The notes: generated from the sequence alone by a model not told the origin. 64,000 nucleotides of DNA from Streptomyces sp. NBC_00287 (GCF_036173105.1 NZ_CP108053.1:8990001-9054000), one strand, 5' to 3'. Shown: positions 28,822-38,543, numbered from the stretch's first letter. Numbers and translations are program-made.

Positions 28822-29517
28822 CTATGCATGGGCCAGAGCGCTCGGCGTCCGGCAGCCGACGATCGCCGGGGCCTCCTGGACGAGCGTGTCGTCGGTCAGG
28901 GCCTCGACCATGAACAGCGCGAAGTCCACCCGGCGGGTGAGATTGCTGGCCAGCACCGGGTCGCCCACGTGCCGGCTCCACACGGGCAGGCCCTGGCTCT
29001 CGCCCTCCTCCAGGGAACTGCCGCGCACCACGGTCCACCGGGTGTCACTGGCGAAGATCCGACGGCAGGCCTCGACCTGATCGTCGATCTCGACCGCGCG
29101 GACCAGCTTGGCCAGCACGGCGGCGACCCGGACACCCAGGGTGAACAACCGTGAGTACTTGTCCTTGCCGTCGCGCGTGATGTGCCAGCCGCAGGAGAAG
29201 ATCAGGCGCGCGCCCGGCCGTGCGTGGTCGAGCACCGCCTGCGCCGTACCGGACGAATACTGCTGCACACCCCAGGGCGCCAACACCGTCAGCACTCCGT
29301 CGCACCCGGCGACCGCCTTCCGGATCACCTCCGGGTCGTTCGTGGGCCCGGGCACGACGGTCATCCGCCCCTCGAACGCGGCCAGCTTCGGCACACTGCG
29401 CTCCCGGCACACGCCGACCACCTCATAGCCGCGCTCCAGCGCGTGCCCGACCATGTACTGCCCGAGCTTCCCCGAGGCTCCGACGATGCAGACCCTCTTG
29501 ATCCGATCCGTGCTCAT
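28822..29517 (-). CDS. NmrA-like NAD(P)-binding oxidoreductase
   Basis: This 231-residue protein begins RVCIVGASGKLGQYMVGHAL, the Rossmann GxxGxxG motif, with later LIFSCGWHITRDG and TVVRGSSLEEGES. It belongs to the NmrA/atypical SDR group that reduces or senses NAD(P)H. The ATG at 29517 follows non-coding sequence. It diverges from the TetR gene at 29604, and the two tandem operators lie in the 86 bases between, so TetR probably represses it. Confidence 0.85.
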   Translation of the reverse strand: MSTDRIKRVCIVGASGKLGQYMVGHALERGYEVVGVCRERSVPKLAAFEGRMTVVPGPTNDPEVIRKAVAGCDGVLTVLAPWGVQQYSSGTAQAVLDHARPGARLIFSCGWHITRDGKDKYSRLFTLGVRVAAVLAKLVRAVEIDDQVEACRRIFASDTRWTVVRGSSLEEGESQGLPVWSRHVGDPVLASNLTRRVDFALFMVEALTDDTLVQEAPAIVGCRTPSALAHA

Positions 29518-29544
29518 GGCGCAGCCCCTTCGCCGGCATGCTGA

Positions 29545-29582
29545 CCTTATGTTGTAAGGCACGCTAGCCTTATGGTGTAAGG
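29545..29582. promoter_or_regulatory. Two tandem TetR-operator-like inverted repeats
   Basis: CCTTATGTTGTAAGG at 29545-29559 and CCTTATGGTGTAAGG at 29568-29582 each have CCTTA/TAAGG arms around 5 bases and differ by one base. Their centres are 23 bases apart, about two helix turns. They sit between the divergent NmrA-like and TetR genes, the classic place for an autoregulated TetR operator. Confidence 0.75.
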
Positions 29583-29603
29583 CAGTCAATGAGGGAGTGG
29601 TGA

Positions 29604-30260
29604 ATGACCGGGGATGGCAAGAGTCGGCGCGTCCCGCTCAGCCGTGAGCGCGTGATCCGTACGGCCGTGGCGGTGGCCGACGAGAAAGGCTCCGCCGCGC
29701 TCACCATGCGGGCCATCGCCGAACCCCTGGGCGTCGAGGCGATGTCGCTCTACCACCATGTGAAGGGCCGGGAGGACATCCTCGACGGCATGGTGGACGC
29801 CGTGTTCGCCGAGATCGAGCTGCCGCCGGGTGACGCGGACTGGAAGAGCGCCATGCGTGACCGCGCCCTCTCCGCCCGTGCCGCCCTCAAGCGCCACCCC
29901 TGGGCCATCGGCCTGATGGACTCCCGCTCCCAGCCCGGCCCCGCGACCCTGCGCCACCACGACGCTGTGATCGGAGCGCTGCGCGCCGGAGGCTTCTCCG
30001 TCCCGATGACGGCACACGCGGTCTCGCTGATCGACAGCTACCTGTACGGCTTCGTGCTCCAGGAGCTCAGCCTGCCGTTCAAGGGCGAGGCGGAACTGGA
30101 CGAGGTGGCGGGCGCCATCCTGGCCGAGATGCCCGCCGACGCCTACCCGCACCTCACCGAACTGGCCACCGAGCATGTCCTCAAGCCCGGCTACGACTAC
30201 GCCGACGAGTTCACCTACGGCCTCGCCCTCATCCTCGACGCCCTGCACCCGGACGCCTAG
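29604..30260 (+). CDS. TetR-family transcriptional regulator
   Basis: This 218-residue protein has the TetR N-terminal HTH ([45 protein letters not shown]) and a helical C-terminal ligand domain with [16 protein letters not shown]. The sequence [12 protein letters not shown] is the recognition helix. GGGAG precedes the ATG. It probably binds the two operators at 29545-29582 and represses itself and the divergent oxidoreductase. Confidence 0.88.
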   Translation: MTGDGKSRRVPLSRERVIRTAVAVADEKGSAALTMRAIAEPLGVEAMSLYHHVKGREDILDGMVDAVFAEIELPPGDADWKSAMRDRALSARAALKRHPWAIGLMDSRSQPGPATLRHHDAVIGALRAGGFSVPMTAHAVSLIDSYLYGFVLQELSLPFKGEAELDEVAGAILAEMPADAYPHLTELATEHVLKPGYDYADEFTYGLALILDALHPDA

Positions 30261-30369
30261 CTCGTTCATGTCCATGAACATTGCTCACGTAGGTGTTCAA
30301 CGGGTGGGCGGCTGTGCCAGACTCCTCAACTCCCGGACCTGACTGTGAAGTTGGAGAGGCGGACGATCT

Positions 30370-31595
30370 GTGACTGTTTCCCGGCGAACCGTGCTGGCAA
30401 CTGCGGCGGGTGCCGCGGCCCTTGGCGCCACCTCGGCACAGAACGCGCAGGCACTGCCCGGACAGCCCCCGGCTTCCATAGCGCGCATCTTGCGGGACGC
30501 GGCCGACTACGCCGTCGAGAAGATCAGCGCCGTCTCACCGCGTGTGACCGCCTTCCCGTCGGCACCAGGTTCGAGAAGTGGGTCTACTCCCAGAACGGCG
30601 ACTGGGTAGGCGGATTCTGGCCGGGCACGCTCTGGATGGCCTGGCTCCACAGCGGCGACGACGCCCTGAGAGCGCGGGCCATCGAATCGGCGAGAAAGCT
30701 GGCGCCCCGTCAGAGCGACACCACCACCCACGACCTGGGTTTCCTCTTCTACCCCTCATGGGTCACGGCCTGGCGTCTGACCGGCGACGACACCTGGCGA
30801 ACCGGAGCCCTGAAGGCGGCCGACTCGCTGATCAAGCGCTACAACCCGCGCGGCCGCTTCATCAGGGCATGGGGAGCGCTGAGCGACCCGAACAACGCGG
30901 GCCGCGTCATCATCGACACGATGATGAACCTCGACCTGCTGGCCTTCGCGAGCCGGCAGACCGGTGACACGCAGTACCTCGACATCGCCGTCGAACACGC
31001 GAAGACAGCCCAACGAGTGTTCCCACGCCCCGACGGATCGACCCCGCACGTCTACGACTTCGACCCGGCGACCGGAGCACCGCTCGGCCCGGGCACCGTC
31101 CAGGGATACAGCGCCACCTCGTGCTGGGCCCGCGGACAGGCATGGGGCCTGTACGGCTTCACCACCATCTACCGCCGTACCGGAGACAAGGAGTTCCTGA
31201 ACACGGCGCGCAAACTGGCCGACTACGCACTCGGCGCCCTGACCGCGGACCACGTCCCCGTCTGGGACTACCGCGCTCCGCAACAACCGCACGACATCAA
31301 GGACGCCTCGGCCGGAGCCATCATGGCCTGCGGCCTGCTCGACCTGTCCACGGCAACCGGCAGACCGGAATACCGCACAGCGGCACTCCGTATCCTCACC
31401 GCCCTGTCCCAGACCTGCCTGACGCAGAACTCCACCCGGGCCGAGGCGGTCGTAGCCCGCTGCACCCGCCACCGCCCGGCCGAGGACGGGGTCGAGATCT
31501 CCCTGCCGTACGCCGACTACTACCTGCTGGAGGGCATCCTGCGGGTGCTGCGACCGCAGGACGTGGACCGGGCGATCGACCTCTCGTCGGTGTGA
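30370..31595 (+). pseudogene. GH88-type unsaturated glucuronyl hydrolase, split by a frameshift
   Basis: A Tat-signal frame begins at GTG 30370 (SRRTVLATAAGAAALGATSA) and reads to about 30555 with SPRVTAFP. The main domain then continues in another frame with VGTRFEKWVYSQNGDWVGGFWPG and runs to 31595. A single missing base near 30553-30560 (in ccttcccg) would restore one protein of about 408 residues. The catalytic-Asp regions HDLGFLF and RVIIDTMMNL of unsaturated glucuronyl hydrolases are intact. The family removes unsaturated uronic acid from lyase-cleaved polysaccharides. It may be a recent pseudogene or a sequencing error. RBS GGAGAGG supports the GTG start. Confidence 0.75.
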
Positions 31596-31665
31596 GGGGC
31601 TCCGGCCGACGGGCAAATAGACGGATGTATATTTCATGTGTCGTCGTGAATGCGCGGAGGCACTG

Positions 31666-32580
31666 ATGGGCATACGGGACCGGATCACCGACGAGCTCAA
31701 GGCAACCGTGCACGGCGGCGACCTCAAGCTGGAGCGCTATGCGGGGCCGCCCGGTGATCCCGGACTCTTCGGCATCGCCCCGGACAGCCCGGCCTGGCGG
31801 GTGCACGGCCATCCGACCGGCATGCTCACCGGCGGCTTCGCGGCGCTCATGCTCCAGTCCCTGCACCCGCTGGCGATGGCCGGCGTCGACCAGCACTCCG
31901 ACTTCCGTACCGACCCCGTCGGCCGCCTCACCCGCACCGCACGGTTCATCACCACAACCACCTTTGGCTCGCAGCAGTCGGCGCGGGAGGTGATCGACGT
32001 CGTACGGCGGATCCATACGCACGTCCAGGGGACGGCGCCGGACGGGCGGCCGTACCGCGCGGACGACCCGGAGCTGCTGACCTGGGTGCACACCGCCGAG
32101 GTGTACAGCTTCGTGACGGGTTACCAGGTCCACGCGCCGCGCAAGTCCCGTCTCACCCGGGCCGAATGCGACACCTACTACATGCAGGTCGCCCCCGTCG
32201 CCGAGGCGCTGGGTGCGAGGGAGGTGCCGCGCACGGCACGCGAGGTCACGCGCTATCTGGCTCGCATGCGGCCCGAACTCCACGTCACCCCGGCCGCGTT
32301 GGAGGCCATGCGGTTCCTGCGCGGCTTCGGTCGCAACCGGCGGGAACGGCTGGTCGCGCGGCTGTTGATGAACGCCTCGCTGGGACTGCTGCCGAGCTGG
32401 GCGAGGGCCGAACTCGGCATCCGGCGTCCCGCCCTGGTGCGCGTCGCGTGGGACCGGCCGCTCGCCACCGCGGTCGGCCGTGGGCTGGAGTGGGCTCGCG
32501 GCCCGTCCCCGATCCACGCCGCCGCCCGCGCCCGTCTGGCCACGGCGACACCGAAAGCGCAGCCGGGGCCGCTGCGCTGA
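31666..32580 (+). CDS. MpaB/latex-clearing-like oxygenase (DUF2236)
   Basis: This 304-residue protein has the DUF2236/MpaB-like pattern: SPAWRVHGHPTGMLTGGFAALMLQSLHPLAMAGVDQHS, RLTRTARFITTTTFG and PELLTWVHTAEVYSFVTGYQ. Known members are haem-dependent oxygenases related to rubber oxygenase Lcp; the histidines in LQSLHPLAMAG and WVHTAE are candidate haem or iron ligands. The ATG at 31666 has GGAGG 5 bases upstream. The substrate is unknown. Confidence 0.83.
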   Translation: MGIRDRITDELKATVHGGDLKLERYAGPPGDPGLFGIAPDSPAWRVHGHPTGMLTGGFAALMLQSLHPLAMAGVDQHSDFRTDPVGRLTRTARFITTTTFGSQQSAREVIDVVRRIHTHVQGTAPDGRPYRADDPELLTWVHTAEVYSFVTGYQVHAPRKSRLTRAECDTYYMQVAPVAEALGAREVPRTAREVTRYLARMRPELHVTPAALEAMRFLRGFGRNRRERLVARLLMNASLGLLPSWARAELGIRRPALVRVAWDRPLATAVGRGLEWARGPSPIHAAARARLATATPKAQPGPLR

Positions 32581-32747
32581 CCCCTCGGGGGGCGAGTTCG
32601 GCCTGGCGAAGGCCGCGGAACACTTCGGGGGTCGCCCAGCCGCGCAGCACGGCGTTAACGCCTTCCTGCGCGATCACAAATAGCCGCGCCCACGGCCGTA
32701 CTGTGGCCACCATCGCCCCACCGTCGACCTCCGGAGGCATCGGCACC

Positions 32748-33662
32748 ATGGACGAGCCGCAACCGCTCACCGGCGACTCGCTCAGCGAAGCGGCGGACGC
32801 GTTCGAGCGGCTGCGGCCGCGGCTGTTCGGTATCGCCTACCGCATCCTGGGCAGCGTCGCCGAGGCCGAGGACGTGGTGCAGGACGTGTGGGTGCGCTGG
32901 CAGGGCGTGGAGCGCGGGGCGGTGCTGGATGCCGGGGCGTTCCTGGCGAAGACCACCACACGTGTGGCGATCAACGTGGCTCAGTCGGCGCGCGTCCGCC
33001 GCGAGGCGTACGTCGGGCCCTGGCTGCCGGAGCCGGTGGACACGAGCGTGGATCCGCAGGTCGGGGCGGAGCGCGGCGAGGCGCTGGAGCTGGCGGTGCT
33101 GCTGGTCCTGGAGAAGCTGAACCCGGTGGAGCGGGCGGCCTATGTGCTGCGGGAGGCGTTCGACTACGCGTACGAAGAGATCGCGGGCATCCTGCAGCTG
33201 ACCCAGGCCAATACACGGCAGATCGTCAGCCGGGCCCGCAAGCGGCTGGCAGCCGAGCGCCGTGCACCCGTCGACACGGCACAGCACCGGCGCCTCCTCG
33301 AGGCCTTCGTCGCCGCCGCGCGGGACGGTGACGTCGGCGCGCTCGAAAGCGTGCTGTCGGCCGACGTCGTCACCTACGCCGACGGCAACGGCCTGCGCGG
33401 TGTGGCCCGGCTGGCGATCGTCGGCGCCGAGCGCGCGGCCAGGGTCACCGCCTTCGCCCAGAAGTTCTTCCCCGGCGCCGAGTACGGCGTGGTCGAGGCC
33501 AACGGCCGGCCCAGCCTGCGGCTCACCCAGGACGGGGCGACGGTGGCCCTCGTGAGCATCACGCCGGGACCGGACGGCATCGACGGTCTCTACTGGGTCA
33601 TCACGCCGGAGAAGCTGCGCGCGTACGAACGGTCCGCGCGCAGGCTCACCGGGCGGCCGTAG
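32748..33662 (+). CDS. sigJ: ECF41-type (SigJ) RNA polymerase sigma factor
   Basis: This 304-residue protein has sigma-2 (RPRLFGIAYRILGSVAEAEDVVQDVWVRWQGV) and sigma-4 (LNPVERAAYVLREAFDYAYEEIAGILQLTQANTRQIVSRARKRLA). A C-terminal SnoaL/NTF2-like extension (about residues 185-290) replaces the usual separate anti-sigma factor, as in ECF41. The ATG at 32748 has GGAGG 9 bases upstream. ECF41 factors are typically next to a carboxymuconolactone decarboxylase, oxidoreductase or epimerase gene; here an NmrA-like oxidoreductase follows convergently, 3 bases away. Confidence 0.88.
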   Translation: MDEPQPLTGDSLSEAADAFERLRPRLFGIAYRILGSVAEAEDVVQDVWVRWQGVERGAVLDAGAFLAKTTTRVAINVAQSARVRREAYVGPWLPEPVDTSVDPQVGAERGEALELAVLLVLEKLNPVERAAYVLREAFDYAYEEIAGILQLTQANTRQIVSRARKRLAAERRAPVDTAQHRRLLEAFVAAARDGDVGALESVLSADVVTYADGNGLRGVARLAIVGAERAARVTAFAQKFFPGAEYGVVEANGRPSLRLTQDGATVALVSITPGPDGIDGLYWVITPEKLRAYERSARRLTGRP

Positions 33663-33665
33663 CGG

Positions 33666-34403
33666 TCAGTTCCGCTGGAGCCAGTCCTCGTAGCGGGTGG
33701 CCGCGACCTGCACGGTGTCGTCGCCGGCCAGCACATCCGGCATGCCCGCGAAGAGGCCGGCGGACTCGTCCGTGACGACGGTACGGCCGTCCGGCTTCGC
33801 CGCCAGGGTGATCTCACCGAGCCGGTCCAGCCCGTACACCTCGGGCCCCGCGATATTGCGGATGCCGTTGGACGGCTCGCCCTGAGCCGCCCCCGCGACC
33901 GCGGCGGCGACATCCGCGGAGGCGATGGGACGCAGACGCGTGGAGGTCAGGCGTACCTCGCTCCCCTCGGTGGACATGTCCATCACCGGAGCGATGAACT
34001 CGAAGAACTGGGTGGCGCGCACGATGCTGTACGGCACGCCGCTGCCGCGCACGGCGTCCTCCTGGGCGACCTTGGCCCGGTAGTAGCCGTAGTCGGGCAC
34101 CTGGTCGACGCCGACGATGGAGAGCCCGACGTGGTGGCGGACCCCTGCCTCCTTCTCGGCCGCGAACAGATTCCGCGCCGAGCGGGTGAAGAAGTCCAGC
34201 GCGGGCTCGGGGTCGAAGGACGGCGAGTTCGACACGTCCACGACCACGTCCGCGCCCTTGAGCGCCTCGGCCAGCCCCTCGCCGGTGAGTGTGTCCACGC
34301 CGGTGGAGGGAGCGGCAGGCACGACCTCGTGCCCGTTTGCCCGCAGCAACGCAACCACCTGGGACCCGATACGTCCCGTACCGCCGATAACCACGATCTT
34401 CAT
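33666..34403 (-). CDS. NmrA-like/SDR NAD(P)-binding oxidoreductase
   Basis: This 245-residue protein begins KIVVIGGTGRIGSQVVALL (GxxGxxG) and has HHVGLSIVGVDQVPDYGYYRAKVAQED and IVRATQFFEF, typical of atypical SDRs. It converges with the ECF41 sigma gene, with stops only 3 bases apart. That partnership fits the oxidoreductase class often linked to ECF41. The sigma factor's own target promoter was not identified. Confidence 0.86.
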   Translation of the reverse strand: MKIVVIGGTGRIGSQVVALLRANGHEVVPAAPSTGVDTLTGEGLAEALKGADVVVDVSNSPSFDPEPALDFFTRSARNLFAAEKEAGVRHHVGLSIVGVDQVPDYGYYRAKVAQEDAVRGSGVPYSIVRATQFFEFIAPVMDMSTEGSEVRLTSTRLRPIASADVAAAVAGAAQGEPSNGIRNIAGPEVYGLDRLGEITLAAKPDGRTVVTDESAGLFAGMPDVLAGDDTVQVAATRYEDWLQRN

Positions 34404-34527
34404 CACTGTCTCCGTCACCTGATTCGCGCTCAACGGACCCCGACGACACCCGCCGGACCCGGTGCGTCACACCGCACATCAGAAGGACAGGACAGCAGCC
34501 GGATCTGTGACAGCTCGGCGGCGCCGG

Positions 34528-34887
34528 TCAGAATGGAGAGGCCGAGACCGGCCCACTGTTTGTCCGAGCGTTGCGTTCAGCCGCGGCATGCCACCAGCCG
34601 GGCGGCGACGGACCTACGACCTTGGAGGCGGGCTGATCGGGATGGAGCCCGAGCCGCCGCAGCGCGTCGCCCCGGACACTGACGTCGAACCAGCCCCGCC
34701 AGTGGCCTTCAGGCCCGACGCCACAGGCCAGACCCCACTGGATCTCGTCCGGCCGGAAGGGCATCCAGTCGACGCCCCGATCACGCAGTCAAGCGCGGAC
34801 CGCGGCCATCGGGTGGAGGCAGCCCGGCAGGTTCTCGTAGGCAGCGACGGTGATCCACGAGGTGCTGGAGGTGTCCATGGCATCCAT
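34528..34887 (-). pseudogene. Small actinobacterial gene interrupted by an in-frame stop
   Basis: The frame from ATG 34887 (or 34878) reads TSSTSWITVAAYENLP...MAAVRA, meets TGA at 34789-34791, then continues in the same frame LRDRGVDWMPFRPDEIQWGLACGVGPEG, then FDVSVRGDALRRLGLHPDQPASK. The parts after the stop look like a conserved protein, and a single-base change such as CGA to TGA would explain the break. The function of the family is unknown to me. It lies in a 500-base stretch between the NmrA-like gene and the RmlD-like gene that otherwise has no gene. Confidence 0.6.
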
Positions 34888-34910
34888 GATGCCGGTGGTC
34901 CGCGCACCTG

Positions 34911-35786
34911 TCACAGCCATTGATCGAGGCCGGTGCAGAGCGCCCCGCCGCCGCCTCCGCCTCCGCCTCCGCAAAGAAACTCGCGTGCCCCACGCAGCCT
35001 CGTACGTAGCCGATCCTGCGTTGCGCGACTGTCCAGGCGCACCTCCAGGCCCCCGGGCAGCGGGGTGTCGGCTCGGCGCCCGGTGGGCAGCAGCTCGCTG
35101 TCGAGTCCGTCCCGCCGGGCGATGAGCACACCGAGTTCATGGCGGCTCACGGCGTCCGCGCCGCCGAGGTGGAAGACCCCGGCCGCGTCGGACAGTGCGA
35201 GCTCCCACAAGGCAGTTGAGAGGTCGGCGACGTGTACCGGACAGCGGATGTCGTCGGTGAACAAGACCCCTTCACGGGTACCGGCCGCCAGAGCATGCAC
35301 CATGCGCTCGTGGACGGACCGGCGGTGTCCGACGATCAGGGAGGTGCGGGCGACGACCGCGCCCGGTACCAGGAGCCGCACCGCCGTTTCGGCGGCCGCC
35401 TTCGCGGCGCCGTACGGCGTGACTGGATCGGGCAGACAGCTCTCGTCGTAGTGAATGTCCGCACCGGAGAACACCGCGTCACTGGAGACATGCACCAGGC
35501 GGCAACCTTGCTCGGCCGCGGCCAGCGCCACACGGACCGCGCCGTCGGCGGTGGCGGCCCAGTTGGCCCCGCCGCTCGATGCGTTGATCACCACAGACGG
35601 TGTCACGTCGGCGATCACTCGTGCGACCCGAGCAGGGTCCCTTACGTCCAACGGATGCCAGGCGGCCTGCGGAACTGCGCCGGGTCGCGAGGCGAACGTC
35701 GCTGCTGTCTCATGCCCCATCTCGGTGGCCCGGCGGACCAGTTCCGTGCCGAGGAACCCACTGCCGCCGATGATCAGGACGGTCAT
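34911..35786 (-). CDS. RmlD-like NAD(P)-dependent reductase
   Basis: This 291-residue protein has the extended SDR pattern of dTDP-4-dehydrorhamnose reductase-like proteins: TVLIIGGSGFLGTELVRRA, LVHVSSDAVFSG, and the YxxxK active site YGAAKAAAE. The C-terminus is unusual: after LRGAREFL it reads C, nine glycines, then ALCTGLDQWL, the glycines being encoded by a short repeat. That tail looks like a slippage expansion or read-through into non-coding DNA. No nucleotide-sugar cluster is adjacent, so a role in deoxysugar synthesis is not supported. Confidence 0.82.
   Translation of the reverse strand: MTVLIIGGSGFLGTELVRRATEMGHETAATFASRPGAVPQAAWHPLDVRDPARVARVIADVTPSVVINASSGGANWAATADGAVRVALAAAEQGCRLVHVSSDAVFSGADIHYDESCLPDPVTPYGAAKAAAETAVRLLVPGAVVARTSLIVGHRRSVHERMVHALAAGTREGVLFTDDIRCPVHVADLSTALWELALSDAAGVFHLGGADAVSRHELGVLIARRDGLDSELLPTGRRADTPLPGGLEVRLDSRATQDRLRTRLRGAREFLCGGGGGGGGGALCTGLDQWL
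34943..34972 (-). repeat. CCTCCG hexanucleotide repeat encoding polyglycine
   Basis: On the plus strand, CCGCCG is followed by three copies of the CCTCCG unit. It encodes the nine-glycine run in the C-terminus of the RmlD-like protein and could vary in length by slippage. Confidence 0.7.
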
Positions 35787-35834
35787 GGACCGACACGGTA
35801 GCGAACGCCCGCATTCGGCCTTGCGCCGGACGGC

Positions 35835-38417
35835 CTACAGCCCCCGAGCCCGCTGTGCGGATCCCTCCCGAACAGCCCCCCGCCGCCGTTCCGCCCACAC
35901 CCCCGACATCCACCGCATCCCCCGATTGGCCACCGCCGCATATCCGATCCCGAACAGAAGCGCGGCAATCAGCGCCAGCCAGCCCGAGAAGTCGTCGATC
36001 AGTGGATAGATCTGCCAGTGCGTCAGATAGATGTACAGCGAGCTGCCGGCCAGCACACCCGCCACTTTGTTGACCACCCCCACGCTCGGCAGACTCCGCA
36101 CCCACACCAGCAGTACGAACCCGCCCGCGATCACCGCGTCCCGGAACGGCTCACCGGGAAAGAACCCCGGAATCGTCGCCACCGCGACCACAGTCACCAG
36201 CACCCGCTGACGCGTGCCGTCCGCCTTCGCCGCCGCCCACCCCAACGCGAACAGCCAGAAGATCACGACCGCCGACGGGATGTGCATGCGATCGCGCAGC
36301 CCGAGAAGGTCGTAACGCGTGATGAGCCCCAGCGCCACGATCGACATGGGCAGGGCGAACGGGAAACGCCTCTCGGCGCGGTCCACGAACCGCAGGCCGA
36401 GCAAGGCCACGGCAGCCAGCAGGATGTACGTCAGCGCCTCGATGAACCAGAAGTGCATGGCCGTATCGCTGTCGTGCGGCCCGAGGACGCTGTGCAGCAG
36501 GAAAAGGTTCGTCAGGCCGTAGTCGTCGGTGAGCGGAAGGAGCACGGCGATCCAGGCCAGGCTGGGCAGCACGATCCGCGCGATGCTCCGCAGCCCGTGC
36601 CGGACGCGTTCGCGGCGCTCGGCGGACGGGGTGAGGTGGAAGCGCGCGAGGTTGTACCCCGCGACCGCCAGCAGCAGATGGGCGCCGCCTTTGACGTAGA
36701 CGACATGGATGTGCGAGCCGACGATCAGGACGATGGCCGCGGCGCGCAACGCGATGCCCGTCTCCAGCGTGCGTCTGCGCGAGGTCTTCAAGGGCTGTGC
36801 GGGGCGGCGCAGTTCGCGGATGGGGCGCGTGTGCCAGTCGGGCGGCAGATGGCCGAGCACCTGTTCCAGGTTCAGCGACATTTCGACGTACGACAGTGAA
36901 TCGCCGCCGAGCGACACGAAGCTGCTGTCCTCGGTGACGTCGGGTCGGTCCAGTATTCGGGCGTACAACTGGCAGAGGTTCGATGGCGGTTCGGACGGTG
37001 GTGAGCCGCCGGCCAGTTTCCGCACCGTCTCGTAGTCCGGCTTTCCGGTGGCCAGCCTGGGCAGTTCCGGCAGGACATGGACCGCGACCGCCCGCGCCGG
37101 AAGCCCGCACTCACTGGTCACCATGCGCCGTACCGCCTCGGGAGCCGTGCTCCCGTCGCCCGATACGGCCACCACGAGTTCGTCGTCGCGCCCCGCGCAC
37201 ATCGCACGGAATCCGTGCCGCAGCAGCAGTGTCTCCACCCGCTCCGGATCGATCCGCAATCCGAGGATCTTCGCGAACCGGCTGCTGCGGCCGACGATTT
37301 CGTACAGCCCGTCCGGCGTGCGCCGGGCGATGTCGCCGGTGTGCAGGTCATGGGTGGTGCGGCCCAGGGCCAGGTCGCTCGGGTGCTCCGCGTAGCCGAG
37401 CATGACGTTGGGGCCCGAGTACACCAGCTCGCCGGTGGAGTCGGCAGGCCACTCGGGGTGGGGTTCCAGGTGGAAGGAGCCGCCGGGTATCGGGATGCCG
37501 ATCGCGGAGGGGTGGGTCGAGGCCAGGTGCGGTGGCAGGTAGGCCATGCGGGCGGTGGCCTCGGTCTGGCCGTACATCACATAGAGGTCCCAGCCGTCGC
37601 GTCGGCCCAGCTCGGCGTAGCGGCGCACTCGGTCGGGTGCGAGGCGGCCGCCTGCCTGGGTGATGTAGCGCAGGTGGGGGAGGGGCAGGTCGGCGAAGCC
37701 GATGCGGTCGAGCAGATCGAAGGTGTAAGGGACCGCGGCGAAGGTCGTGGCGCGGGCGGCGCGGAAGAGGTCCCAGAAGCCGTCGTCGGCGACGGAGAGG
37801 TCGGTGAGGATCAGTGCGGCGCCGCGCAGGAGGTGGCTGTTGATGACGGACAGGCCGTAGCAGTAGTGCAGGGGGAGGGTGGTGGCGGCGCGGTCGGTCT
37901 CGCGGATGTCCAGGTAGGTGGCGATGGATTCGGCGTTGGCCTGGAGGTTGGCGTAGGACAGCCGGACCAGTTTGGGGGATCCGGTGGAGCCGGACGTGCT
38001 CAGCAGCAGGGCGAGGTCCGGGTGGAGTTCGTGTACGGAGACCGGCCGTCGCTCGTCCATCCGCAGCCGGCCCGCGGCATCGGTGGTCACCACGATGTCG
38101 GGGTCGTAGGCGGCGGTCAGCGACCGTACGGCCTCGGGGTTGTCGCCGGGGACCAGCAGGACCGGGTGACCGGCGGCGAGCGCGGCGAGGTAGGTGACCA
38201 GGACGTCCGTGGTGTGGGCGCCGGTCAGGAGCACCAGGCGCCGGTCAGCGCCCAGGCGGGTGGCGGTCCGGGTGACCATTTCGGCCAGTCGGCGGTACGA
38301 CAGTTCGCCGTCCGCGGTCAGTAGGGCCGGACGGTCGCCGTGCGTGGCGAGGTGTTCGGCGAACAGCGGCGAGCGGACGCCGGGTCTGCCGGACAGCAGG
38401 TCGGAGGGGTTGAGCAC
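35835..38417 (-). CDS. Adenylation-carrier-acyltransferase_3 fusion protein
   Basis: This 860-residue protein has three parts. Residues 1-460 are an AMP-binding adenylation domain with STSGSTGSPK at 140-149, YGQTEATA, GRSSRFAKILG and the A10 Lys in LATGKPDYE. Residues about 475-540 are a carrier domain with GGDSLSY, Ser508 being the phosphopantetheine site. Residues 551-840 are a membrane acyltransferase_3 domain with about ten helices (LEALTYILLAAVAL-like segments, IYLTHWQIYPL). It would activate an acid, load it on the carrier and transfer it to an acceptor at the membrane. The GTG at 38417 is 10 bases from an iron box at 38427-38445, so iron limitation probably induces it together with the divergent Fe transporter. 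Confidence 0.85.
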   Translation of the reverse strand: MLNPSDLLSGRPGVRSPLFAEHLATHGDRPALLTADGELSYRRLAEMVTRTATRLGADRRLVLLTGAHTTDVLVTYLAALAAGHPVLLVPGDNPEAVRSLTAAYDPDIVVTTDAAGRLRMDERRPVSVHELHPDLALLLSTSGSTGSPKLVRLSYANLQANAESIATYLDIRETDRAATTLPLHYCYGLSVINSHLLRGAALILTDLSVADDGFWDLFRAARATTFAAVPYTFDLLDRIGFADLPLPHLRYITQAGGRLAPDRVRRYAELGRRDGWDLYVMYGQTEATARMAYLPPHLASTHPSAIGIPIPGGSFHLEPHPEWPADSTGELVYSGPNVMLGYAEHPSDLALGRTTHDLHTGDIARRTPDGLYEIVGRSSRFAKILGLRIDPERVETLLLRHGFRAMCAGRDDELVVAVSGDGSTAPEAVRRMVTSECGLPARAVAVHVLPELPRLATGKPDYETVRKLAGGSPPSEPPSNLCQLYARILDRPDVTEDSSFVSLGGDSLSYVEMSLNLEQVLGHLPPDWHTRPIRELRRPAQPLKTSRRRTLETGIALRAAAIVLIVGSHIHVVYVKGGAHLLLAVAGYNLARFHLTPSAERRERVRHGLRSIARIVLPSLAWIAVLLPLTDDYGLTNLFLLHSVLGPHDSDTAMHFWFIEALTYILLAAVALLGLRFVDRAERRFPFALPMSIVALGLITRYDLLGLRDRMHIPSAVVIFWLFALGWAAAKADGTRQRVLVTVVAVATIPGFFPGEPFRDAVIAGGFVLLVWVRSLPSVGVVNKVAGVLAGSSLYIYLTHWQIYPLIDDFSGWLALIAALLFGIGYAAVANRGMRWMSGVWAERRRGAVREGSAQRARGL

Positions 38418-38426
38418 AGGCGCATA

Positions 38427-38445
38427 TTAGGTTTGCCTAACCTCA
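38427..38445. promoter_or_regulatory. Iron box (DmdR/IdeR type), adenylation-fusion side
   Basis: TTAGGTTTGCCTAACCTCA has the inverted-repeat core TTAGG/CCTAA of actinobacterial iron-regulator boxes. It begins 10 bases upstream of the GTG at 38417. Repression by Fe(II)-DmdR when iron is plentiful is the established mode for this class. Confidence 0.75.
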
Positions 38446-38543
38446 AAGGAAAGGCACAGGAAGGTCACGGCGGTCGCACGGCGGGCGCACAGATGCGCGC
38501 ATCGCAAGTTGAGCAACGCCCGTTATCAAGCCGTTCTTGACGG

